Assembly: GCA_026645575.1 (NCBI GenBank)
Contig: JAPKMW010000058.1
Location: 6,352 to 70,351 of the forward strand
Direction of reading: 5' to 3'
DNA: 64,000 nt
Source of the DNA: Caldilineaceae bacterium
GTDB lineage: Bacteria > Chloroflexota > Anaerolineae > Caldilineales > Caldilineaceae
Under the pieces are notes generated by a model. That model searched no databases and had not been told where the DNA came from. It was given only the letters and a program-made list of their open reading frames with translations. Positions 43,313-51,539 of this stretch are shown one piece after another (the stretch's first letter is position 1; each line of letters opens with the position of its first letter). A program made the position numbers and the translations under genes.

Positions 43313-46300
43313 ATGCAGCAGAGCATATCACCGATGATTCGTACAAAGTGGCGCTGGCATCTACTCTTTGTCGCTGTACTGCTCGCCAATCTGATTATCT
43401 TTGGCCTCATCGCCACCGAGCGCGTCGCCTACGCTGCCGGCCCTTATGTAGTCAATTCAACAGGCGATGAGAGCGATTGGAATCCCGGTGATGGCGACTG
43501 CGCCATTGATACTGCGCTCCCCGGCACCTGCACGCTACGCGCGGCGTTGGAAGAGGCCAATGCTGCCGCCGACTACTTTGAGTACCCGATTACGATCAAT
43601 TTCAATATTCCCGGCGGCGGCCCCCATACCATCCAGCCGGCGACCCCGCTTCCCGTCATTACCGGCGGCGCGGTAATCATCGACGGCGCGACCCAACCCG
43701 GCGCCGACTGTAGCGCCTGGCCGCCGACATTGCAAATTGAACTGAGGGGCGCCAATGCCGAACCGCCGAGTCAGGGGTTGACCATCAACGCCGATGGCAG
43801 TACGGTGCGCGGCCTGGTGATCAATGGCTTTGCGGTCGATGGGATTTTCCTGGCCAGTGGCGGGAATACCATCCAGTGCAACTTTATCGGCACGGATGTC
43901 ACCGGGATGAGCGCCCGCAGCAATGGGCAGAGCGGCATCTTTGTTAATGGCACGGCGAACAATCTCATTGGCGGCGCCACACCTGGTCAGGGCAATCTCT
44001 TGGCCGGTCACCTCTTTGAACCATTGCGGCTGGCGGCAGCGGATAATAACACAGTCCAAGGGAATATCATCGGGTTGGATCGCAATGGTGATGCCCTGCT
44101 GGGTGCTAGTACCCGTGGCATCCTGCTCACCGGCAGTAACAATCTGATCGGTGGATCTGAACCCACACACCGCAACCTGATCGCCGGCGCCGCGTTTGGG
44201 ATTGATGTGGCAGTCGGCAACGGCAACATCATTCGCGGTAACTATATCGGCGTTAATGAGGCAGAGAGCGCCAGCCGCCCCAACGCCACCGGCATCTGGG
44301 TCAATGGCAGCGCCACGGATACCACCATTCAAGACAACGCAATCGCCGGCAACAACCAATCAGGCGTCCAGATCGACAGCAATGCGACGCAGACCACCTT
44401 GCTTTATAACCGCATCGGGGTACAAACAGAAGGCGGTCCAGCGCTGGGCAATGGTCAACACGGCGTCCTGATCGAAAATGCGAACAACACCGTCATCGGT
44501 GGCATTGGCAGCAACACCATTGCTTATAATGGCGGCAATGGCATCCAGATCAACAGTGGTCTTAGCAACAGGATCCGCTACAACAACATCTTTCTCAACG
44601 GCGGCCAAGGCATTGCCCTGGGCAGCAACGGCGTGGATACCAATGACATCGGTGACGGCGACAGCGGCGCCAACAACCAGCAGAACTACCCCGTTCTCTA
44701 TGCCGCCATCAGCAACGGCAGCACCATCACTGTCCAGGTCGGTCTGGGAGGGCCGCCCGCGACAACGTTCGATGTCGATTTCTACACCAACGACAATTGT
44801 GAAGCCGACGGCTTTGGCGAGGGGCAAGCCTATTTCGATAGTATTCAAATGACCACCAACGCCGACGGCATCGCCCTCTTTAATGCACCCTTGATTACCG
44901 AGACGCCTGGCAGCCGTTTCCTCACCGCCACCGCCACCGACCCGGCCGGCAACACGTCGGAATTTGCCCTCTGTGTGCCGATCCAACCGGATAATACAAC
45001 CTGGCCCAATGCCTTGCCGCTGACCTTCGGTGAACCGGCGGTGGTGCGCACCGCGAACGCCAGCCAATCTCTCGCCCGACGCAGTGAGGTGCGCTGGTTT
45101 AAATTTCCTGTTCAGCCCAATAGCACGATCATTGTCGATCTGTTGAATTTACCGGCGGATTATGATATTGCCCTCTTCAAGGATATCAATGCTGCCTATC
45201 AAACGCTGGCCAGCAATCGTGATCTGGCGCGCATCAATGCCGAACTGGCGCCCTCGGCCTTCTCCAACCCCTTTGCCGTCTCGAATCCCTTTGCGGTGAG
45301 CAATCCGTTCGCCGTGTCGAACCCCTTTGCGGTGAGCAATCCGTTCGCCGTGTCGAACCCCTTTGCGGTGAGTAATCCCTTTGCGGTAAGCAATCCTTTT
45401 GCCGTGAGCAACCCTTTTGCCGTGAGCAATCCTTTTGCCGTGTCGAATCCCTTTGCGGTGAGTAATCCCTTTGCCGTGAGCAATCCCGATGCCTACAGTT
45501 CGGCGCAGTTGCGCACGCTGGTGGCTTTTTCGACCCAAGAAGGGACAGCGGCGGAACAGGTGACCATCAACACCTGGACCAATGCTGGCGACTACTACAT
45601 CCGGGTCAGTGGGCGCAACGGCGCCTTTAGTCCCCTGAACGCATTTCAGTTAAATGTCACGCTGCTCGGCGGTGCCTGTGCCAATTTTACACCAACAACT
45701 TTACCCACCAGTGGGACAATGGTGACAGCAGGTAATTTCAAGAGCGTTATCTTGCACGATGTCAACCGTATGGAGGGCACAGCCACCGAACGCGCGGCGC
45801 TGTTAACCAGGCTCAACACCTTAGCTGCTCGCCCAGAGGTGCAAGGGGTAGTCGTCGATCTGGGACAGGACGCCCGCATCACCGCCGTGCGCGACCAGGC
45901 GCAGGCCCATGCCAGTTGTCCCTATGCCGTTAACCTATGGGCTGGCGCGGTGCGTGAGATTGTCCAGCGCATCTGGACGCTCAACCCCGACCTCACTTAT
46001 GTGGTCTTGGTCGGCAACGACAACGTGATCCCCTACTTCCGCTACCCGGATAGCGCGCCAGTGTCGCCGGAATCCGACTTTGAGCCGCCGGTGAGCGACA
46101 GCAGCATTTCAGAAGCCAACCTGCGCTTGCAATATCTCTTAAGCCAGGATGCTTACGGTTCACGAATCGAGCTTTCGCTGCAAAATCGGCTGTTGCCTAT
46201 ACCGGAGATCGCCGTGGGCCGACTGGTAGAGAGCGCCACCGAAGCCAGCACGCTCATTGATGCCTATCTGACAACAACCAATGGGGTGGTGACTACACCC

Positions 46301-49300
46301 ACTTCAGCGTTGGTCACCAGCTATGGCTTTCTGGAAGATGGCTCGCGCGCGGTGTTGGAAGAATTACGCGCCGGGCTGCCCGCCGGCAGCACCTTCAATT
46401 CGCTCATTGATCCCTTTAACCGCCCACCAGAAGACCCCCTTTCCTGGACAGCCGATCAACTGCGCAACCTACTCTTAACCCAACGCCATGACGTGATCTT
46501 CCTGGCCGGTCACTTTAACCCCAGCCAGTTGTTGGCCGCCGATTACACCACCACCTTGAGCGCGTCCGAAATTGCGGCCTCGGCGGTAAACTTTACCAAT
46601 GCCATTGTCTACAGCAGCGGCTGTCATTCCGGCTATACCATTGTCAATGACCACGCCATTCCCGGCGTCACCGCGGCGCCGCCCGACTGGACGCAAGCCT
46701 TTGCCCGTAAAGGCGCCCTGTTGATCGCCGGCACCGGCTACCAATATGGCGATGCCGACTTACAAGAATATTCGGAACGGCTTTATCTGGACTTTACCCA
46801 ACGGTTGCGCGTCGGCAGTGGCCCGGTGGCGGTTGGGCAGGCGTTGGTGGCGGCTAAACAGGATTACCTGGCCGATACCGGCGTCGAGGTTGATGGTATC
46901 TTTGAAAAGACAGTGCTGGTCTCGACCCTCTTTGGCTTGCCAATGTTGCGCGTTGATCTGCCCAACCGGCTGCCGTCCCCGACCTTGCCGCCGGCTGTTC
47001 CCGGTACGCCGGTGGTGGTCGGCGCCGGCCCTGGCGTCGCCTTGGGGCTGCGCACAGCGGACATTACCGTGACGCCGACGTTGCAGCGCCAGACCGTCAA
47101 CTTGACCGACGGCGTCACCAACCAGGCGATCCAAACCGTCTACTATCGTGGCGGAGCCGGACAGGTGGCGCGCCCTGGTTTTCCCATGCAGCCCTTGGAA
47201 ATAACCAATGTCACTAATGCGGCAGGCGTGGTGCGCGGCGTCGGTTTCCGCGGCGGGCGCTACGTCGAGGAAACCAATATCCATCCCCACACCAGCGTCC
47301 CGGCGACCGAAGTGGCGGGCAGCCATCCGGTCTTCTACTCGGCCAACTTCTTCCCGGCGCAGTTCTGGCAACTGAACTACTTTGACTATCTTGCTGACCC
47401 GACCAATGGTACGATTCGGTTAATGACGGTGCCGTCTCAATATCGTTCCAACGCCACTGGCGCACAGATCGGTACGCTGCGCTGGTTTACGGATATGCAA
47501 TTCCGGCTCTACTATAGCCAGAACAAGAGCGATGCGGCGTTGGCTTCTCCGCCAACAATTGCCCATGTAGCGACGACCAGTAATGGCAATGATCTCACCT
47601 TTGCTATTGAAGTCAATCGCAGTGATGAGAGTGCCGATGTACAGGAGGTGTGGATCACCTACAGCACGGTGGGCGGCGACCAATGGCGTACACTCGATTT
47701 GACACGCAACGCGGATAATCTCATGCTCTGGGAAGGGGTGTTGACCAATGTCAATCCCGCCGCTGTGCGCTTTATGGTGCAGGCGGTCAGCGGGACGGGG
47801 CTGGTGACGCTGGACACCAACCAGGGTGACTACTATACACCAGGCATCGACCCTGGCGCCGCCCCCGTACCACCCATCGGTGGTCAACCGCAGCCGCAGA
47901 GTACAACGCTGACCCTGCTCAATCCACCCACTGCGGGGGGCTTTGCCGCCCAGGTAACCTTTACAGCGCAGTTGACCAGCAATAGCGCACCGCTGGCTGG
48001 ACAGACCATCAATTTCGGTCTGGGGACGCAGAGCTTGCCAGCGATGACCGGCAGCAACGGGCAGGCCACCGTCACCTTCTTGTTGAGCGAAAAGCCAGAG
48101 AGCTATGCTGTTCAGGCCACCTTTGCCGGCAGCACCGACTATGCGCCATCCACGGCAAGTAGCCCCTTTACCATCAACAAGCAAGCCAGTACGCTGGCAC
48201 TCAATCCAACCGCGCTCACCATTGTCCAAGGCGGCAGTGGCGCCCTAACAGCAACCCTGGCCGACGCTGCCAACCGGGGCTTGCGGGAGCGCACCGTTCT
48301 CTTTGTCATTCGCAATGGCAGCGCCCTGGTCTACAGTAAAACCGTCATCACCAATCACCAAGGTCGTGCTCTGTTGGATGTCGGTGCGGCCCAGTTGGCG
48401 CCCGGCAGCTACACGGTGACAACCTATTTCGGTGGCGGCTCGCCGGTAAGTGGGTTAACCCTGAGCGATGATTTCTATACTGCTTCAACCGCCAACGCTA
48501 CCCTCGTGGTCAACAGCAACAACCCGCCGCCCGATACGCAGATTACCGGCCAACCAACCAATCCCAGCAGCAGCACTGCGGCCACCTTCACCTTCATCGG
48601 CGCCGGTGGCAACGGTGCGCTCCGCTTCGAATGTCAACTGGATGGCGGCGCCTTGACCGCCTGCACCAGTCCGCAAACGTACAGTGCTCTTGCCAACGGC
48701 AGCCATACCTTCGCTGTGCGCGCCGTTGACGCCACCAATCAGGTCGACGGCAGCCCCGCCACCTATACCTGGACGGTTCAGGTTGCCGCCAATACGCTGA
48801 TCGGCAGTTGTGGCGGTTATGATGTTTATCGCACGCCACAGGGGCAGTACATTGCGGCGGGGTGGAGTGGGACAATCCGGGTTGGCACCAACAGTAACAA
48901 CACTCTCATCGGCACCGGCGGGCGTGACTTGATGTTGGGGCTGGGGGGTAATGACCTGCTCAATGGGCAGGGGGGCGATGATATTCTTTGTGGCGGTGAT
49001 GGTGTGGATCTGCTGCTTGGCTTTGCCGGCAACGATATTCTCGACGGCGGCGCCGGTCATGATGTCCTTAACAGCGGCACAGGTGATCATGACCAGATGG
49101 TGGGCGGCGCCGCTAACGATACGCTGCTCGATGGCGACGGCGTGATCAGCGCGCAAGGGGGCGCTGGCAACGACCTCTTCACCCTGGCCTTCCGCAACGG
49201 CTGGCGCAACCAGAGCAACCAGGCGCGCATTACCGGGCTGGCGGCCGGTTATGACAATGATACAGTGGCGCTTGCCATTCTGGACAAGAGTCAATTCTAC

Positions 49301-49558
49301 CTTGACATCACCGGCGACGAGCGGGACACCCCCCCATCCCCCTTGGAAGGCACCCAGGATCGGCTCATTCTCACCGGCAAGATCGACCCAACATCGGTAA
49401 TCATCAAATTTGAACTACGTACCACCGCCGCCAGCACCAGCACCATGACGCTGACCGACGAGACCGGTCGCGAGTATCTCACCGAAAGCGTCGGCGAGGA
49501 CCCAACAACGGATGAACAACCACATCGGGTTTTCCTGCCGGTGGTGGAGCAGAAGTGA
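43313..49558 (+). CDS. Giant secreted protein: CSLREA, beta-helix, PPC-like, C25 peptidase, Ig-like and RTX domains
   Basis: 2081 residues; GGAGAG upstream of the ATG. Signal peptide 1-43 (AYA cleavage). CSLREA-like CTLRAALEEANA near 65-75, then right-handed beta-helix repeats (NNLIGG type) to about 480. A PPC-like domain (about 575-780) is split by 12 SNPFAV repeats at 651-722. A peptidase C25 (gingipain-like) domain follows, with catalytic His1067 (FLAGHFNPS) and Cys1104 (YSSGCHSGY). Ig-like domains lie at about 1525-1820 and RTX calcium-binding repeats (GGxGxDxL type) at about 1857-1952. It ends PHRVFLPVVEQK. Likely a calcium-stabilised surface or secreted cysteine protease. Confidence 0.88.
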   Translation: MQQSISPMIRTKWRWHLLFVAVLLANLIIFGLIATERVAYAAGPYVVNSTGDESDWNPGDGDCAIDTALPGTCTLRAALEEANAAADYFEYPITINFNIPGGGPHTIQPATPLPVITGGAVIIDGATQPGADCSAWPPTLQIELRGANAEPPSQGLTINADGSTVRGLVINGFAVDGIFLASGGNTIQCNFIGTDVTGMSARSNGQSGIFVNGTANNLIGGATPGQGNLLAGHLFEPLRLAAADNNTVQGNIIGLDRNGDALLGASTRGILLTGSNNLIGGSEPTHRNLIAGAAFGIDVAVGNGNIIRGNYIGVNEAESASRPNATGIWVNGSATDTTIQDNAIAGNNQSGVQIDSNATQTTLLYNRIGVQTEGGPALGNGQHGVLIENANNTVIGGIGSNTIAYNGGNGIQINSGLSNRIRYNNIFLNGGQGIALGSNGVDTNDIGDGDSGANNQQNYPVLYAAISNGSTITVQVGLGGPPATTFDVDFYTNDNCEADGFGEGQAYFDSIQMTTNADGIALFNAPLITETPGSRFLTATATDPAGNTSEFALCVPIQPDNTTWPNALPLTFGEPAVVRTANASQSLARRSEVRWFKFPVQPNSTIIVDLLNLPADYDIALFKDINAAYQTLASNRDLARINAELAPSAFSNPFAVSNPFAVSNPFAVSNPFAVSNPFAVSNPFAVSNPFAVSNPFAVSNPFAVSNPFAVSNPFAVSNPFAVSNPDAYSSAQLRTLVAFSTQEGTAAEQVTINTWTNAGDYYIRVSGRNGAFSPLNAFQLNVTLLGGACANFTPTTLPTSGTMVTAGNFKSVILHDVNRMEGTATERAALLTRLNTLAARPEVQGVVVDLGQDARITAVRDQAQAHASCPYAVNLWAGAVREIVQRIWTLNPDLTYVVLVGNDNVIPYFRYPDSAPVSPESDFEPPVSDSSISEANLRLQYLLSQDAYGSRIELSLQNRLLPIPEIAVGRLVESATEASTLIDAYLTTTNGVVTTPTSALVTSYGFLEDGSRAVLEELRAGLPAGSTFNSLIDPFNRPPEDPLSWTADQLRNLLLTQRHDVIFLAGHFNPSQLLAADYTTTLSASEIAASAVNFTNAIVYSSGCHSGYTIVNDHAIPGVTAAPPDWTQAFARKGALLIAGTGYQYGDADLQEYSERLYLDFTQRLRVGSGPVAVGQALVAAKQDYLADTGVEVDGIFEKTVLVSTLFGLPMLRVDLPNRLPSPTLPPAVPGTPVVVGAGPGVALGLRTADITVTPTLQRQTVNLTDGVTNQAIQTVYYRGGAGQVARPGFPMQPLEITNVTNAAGVVRGVGFRGGRYVEETNIHPHTSVPATEVAGSHPVFYSANFFPAQFWQLNYFDYLADPTNGTIRLMTVPSQYRSNATGAQIGTLRWFTDMQFRLYYSQNKSDAALASPPTIAHVATTSNGNDLTFAIEVNRSDESADVQEVWITYSTVGGDQWRTLDLTRNADNLMLWEGVLTNVNPAAVRFMVQAVSGTGLVTLDTNQGDYYTPGIDPGAAPVPPIGGQPQPQSTTLTLLNPPTAGGFAAQVTFTAQLTSNSAPLAGQTINFGLGTQSLPAMTGSNGQATVTFLLSEKPESYAVQATFAGSTDYAPSTASSPFTINKQASTLALNPTALTIVQGGSGALTATLADAANRGLRERTVLFVIRNGSALVYSKTVITNHQGRALLDVGAAQLAPGSYTVTTYFGGGSPVSGLTLSDDFYTASTANATLVVNSNNPPPDTQITGQPTNPSSSTAATFTFIGAGGNGALRFECQLDGGALTACTSPQTYSALANGSHTFAVRAVDATNQVDGSPATYTWTVQVAANTLIGSCGGYDVYRTPQGQYIAAGWSGTIRVGTNSNNTLIGTGGRDLMLGLGGNDLLNGQGGDDILCGGDGVDLLLGFAGNDILDGGAGHDVLNSGTGDHDQMVGGAANDTLLDGDGVISAQGGAGNDLFTLAFRNGWRNQSNQARITGLAAGYDNDTVALAILDKSQFYLDITGDERDTPPSPLEGTQDRLILTGKIDPTSVIIKFELRTTAASTSTMTLTDETGREYLTESVGEDPTTDEQPHRVFLPVVEQK
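45263..45496 (+). repeat. Tandem 18-bp coding repeat, 12 x SNPFAV plus a degenerate unit
   Basis: Twelve consecutive 18-bp units encode exactly SNPFAV; the thirteenth reads SNPDAY. The units differ at synonymous sites (TCG or AGC/AGT for Ser, TTT/TTC for Phe), so the peptide is under selection. Some unit pairs (TCG-type then AGC-type) repeat as 36-bp blocks, a trace of recent duplication. Confidence 0.95.
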
Positions 49559-49559
49559 G

Positions 49560-49685
49560 GGTTGGTTGGTTAGTTGGCGACTGCTATGCCTTCCTGCTCC
49601 TAGCCGGTCCATGACCGGCGAACGAATCGCCGGTCATGGACCGGCTAGGAGCGGACTTGGCAACAACCGAACTAACCAACCAACC
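49560..49685. repeat. Nested palindrome: family A inside a GGTTGGTTGGTTAGTT repeat
   Basis: Outer 16-bp perfect arms 49560-49575 and 49670-49685. Inside is an intact family-A palindrome, arms 49596-49620 and 49628-49652, loop AACGAAT (7 nt). Two arm positions differ from the other copies with matching changes opposite. It fills the space between two convergent genes and touches both stop regions. Confidence 0.85.
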
Positions 49686-51368
49686 CTATTTCACCGCCTC
49701 TACCCTTACCAACGAACTTTGATCCTCCAACGAGATCACCCCTTGGTCGATGATCCAGCCGGCGAAGCGGTCGGTGCGGTAGGCTTGGGCGTATTGGTTG
49801 TAGAAGGGGACAATGTAAACGACATCATTGAAGACAATCTCCTGCATCTGCCGGACGATCTCCTGACGGCGTTGCCGGTCTAACTCGCGGGCTTGCTCTT
49901 CATAGAGAGCATCGTAGGTGGGATTGGCATAGCCCGTCTCACTGCTGCCGTTGGGGATCACCGAACTGGTCATCACCTTGAGTAGGAGATTGGGATCGGG
50001 GTCGGTGGTCCAGCCCCAGATGATCACATCATAATCAAAGACGGGGCAACAGACCGCCAGCAGGGCGTCGGTGCTATAGGTTTGCGGCTCCACCTGGATG
50101 CCGATCTGGCGCCAGCTTTGGCTCAACAGATCGGCCAGGCGGGGCGCATCGGCGGTGTCGTCGGCCCAGTAGAGGCGAAAGTGCAGGGGCTGTGAACCGT
50201 CGGGCATTTCGCGCACGCCGTCGCCATCGGTATCGCGATAGCCGGCCTCTTCCAGCAGTTGATTGGCTTTGTCCAGGTCAAAGGCGTAATCGACCAGATC
50301 ATCGTTAAACCAGGTGGTCAGGCTGTCGGGAATCAACGTCACCCCTGGCGTTCCCAGCCCCAGCAATAGGACATCGATCATCTCCTGTTTGTTGGTGGCG
50401 TGGGCCAATGCCTGACGGACAGTACGATCACGCAAGGCGGGGTGGCCGGTGCATTTGCCACCGGCGTCGGTCGGGCAGTTGGCTGGGTCGATCTGGTTAA
50501 AAAAGATGTCGGCCAGCTCCGGCGAAAGCGGCGGGCCGGTCACGAGTTTGATGTTGTCGGCATTGCGCAAGGTGGGGATGGCGGTCTTGGGCAACTCGGT
50601 GATCAGATCGACCTGACCGGTTTGTAATGCCTGCACCAGCGTATCGGCATTGAGAAAATTCTGGAAGATGATCTCATCCACCCTGGCCTTTTCCCCAAAA
50701 TAGTCAGGATTGGCAGCCAGATGGACAAAGGCATTCTGCTCATAGCCCACCAGTTTGAAAGGGCCGCTGCCGACCATGTCGGTGTTGGCATAATCAACCG
50801 GCCCATTGCCTTCTAGTTTTGACCAGATATGCTCCGGCAACACATAGAGCAGATACAATTGCAATTCCATGTTGGGGATCGGCTGTTCCAAGGTAATCAC
50901 GACCGTTTGGTCATCGGGCGCTTCCACTTGTGACAGATGTTCGGCATAGGTGGAGAGATAGGGGAATTCGGGGTGGTCGTGGTACAATCGATAGGTGAAG
51001 GCAATGTCACGGGCCGTTAACGGTTCGCCGTCATGCCAGGTGAGGCCGGGGCGGATATGGTAGGTCCAGGTCAACCCATCGGGCGAAGTCTCGACACTTT
51101 CGGCCAGACTAAGGCGGTACGTATTGTCCAAATTCAACTCGTACATCGTATCATAAACCAGATTGAAGATGGTGTAGGCATCGGTCAAAAACGCCATCGC
51201 CGGATTCAACGTATCCGGCGAGCCTTTCCAGCCGATGCGCAGAACGGCTGGCTCACCTGCTTCGGCCTGTGTGGCGACCGGCACGGTTGCAGCGCCACCG
51301 GCACAACTGGTAAGCAGAAACATGATCACAAGACTCAGAGGGCGCCAAACAAGAATGCACATTCGCAT
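49686..51368 (-). CDS. Peptide-type ABC substrate-binding lipoprotein (family 5)
   Basis: 560 residues from the ATG at 51368; earlier starts fall in a family-B palindrome. MFLLTSC is a Sec lipobox; unlike the other two binding proteins here there is no twin-arginine signal. Family-5 features are PDTLNPAMAFLTDAY, LAESVETSPDGLTWTYHIR, GLTWHDGEPLTARD and MVGSGPFKLVGYE. A DTDGDGVREMPDG segment late in the chain resembles a calcium loop common in such proteins. The solute is unknown and no permease or ATPase is adjacent, so it is an orphan binding protein. Confidence 0.88.
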   Translation of the reverse strand: MRMCILVWRPLSLVIMFLLTSCAGGAATVPVATQAEAGEPAVLRIGWKGSPDTLNPAMAFLTDAYTIFNLVYDTMYELNLDNTYRLSLAESVETSPDGLTWTYHIRPGLTWHDGEPLTARDIAFTYRLYHDHPEFPYLSTYAEHLSQVEAPDDQTVVITLEQPIPNMELQLYLLYVLPEHIWSKLEGNGPVDYANTDMVGSGPFKLVGYEQNAFVHLAANPDYFGEKARVDEIIFQNFLNADTLVQALQTGQVDLITELPKTAIPTLRNADNIKLVTGPPLSPELADIFFNQIDPANCPTDAGGKCTGHPALRDRTVRQALAHATNKQEMIDVLLLGLGTPGVTLIPDSLTTWFNDDLVDYAFDLDKANQLLEEAGYRDTDGDGVREMPDGSQPLHFRLYWADDTADAPRLADLLSQSWRQIGIQVEPQTYSTDALLAVCCPVFDYDVIIWGWTTDPDPNLLLKVMTSSVIPNGSSETGYANPTYDALYEEQARELDRQRRQEIVRQMQEIVFNDVVYIVPFYNQYAQAYRTDRFAGWIIDQGVISLEDQSSLVRVEAVK

Positions 51369-51421
51369 ACAGGTCACCACTTTCTTGCCTAGATAATTTA
51401 TTGGGCTGCTTGAAGTTCGGG

Positions 51422-51492
51422 GGTTGGATGGATGGTTCGTTGGTTTCGCGCCCAAGGGGCACCCGCTCAACCAACGAACCATCCATCCAACC
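51422..51492. repeat. Palindrome family B, long-loop copy
   Basis: 24-bp perfect arms (51422-51445 and 51469-51492). The inner part TTCGTTGGTTTCG...GCTCAACCAACGAA matches 15418-15464, but the loop is longer and holds CGCCCAAGGGGCACCC. It lies between divergent genes, and both could be mis-extended through it. Confidence 0.75.
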
Positions 51493-51539
51493 AAAAAATA
51501 TGCGCTGATTGTACCGCATCGTTGCTGCTTGCACTAACT

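Noticed and set aside
45199..45538. Long minus-strand frames made of tandem LLTAKGF-type repeats
   Set aside because: They are the antisense reading of the SNPFAV repeat; any multiple-of-three tandem repeat without stops gives such frames.
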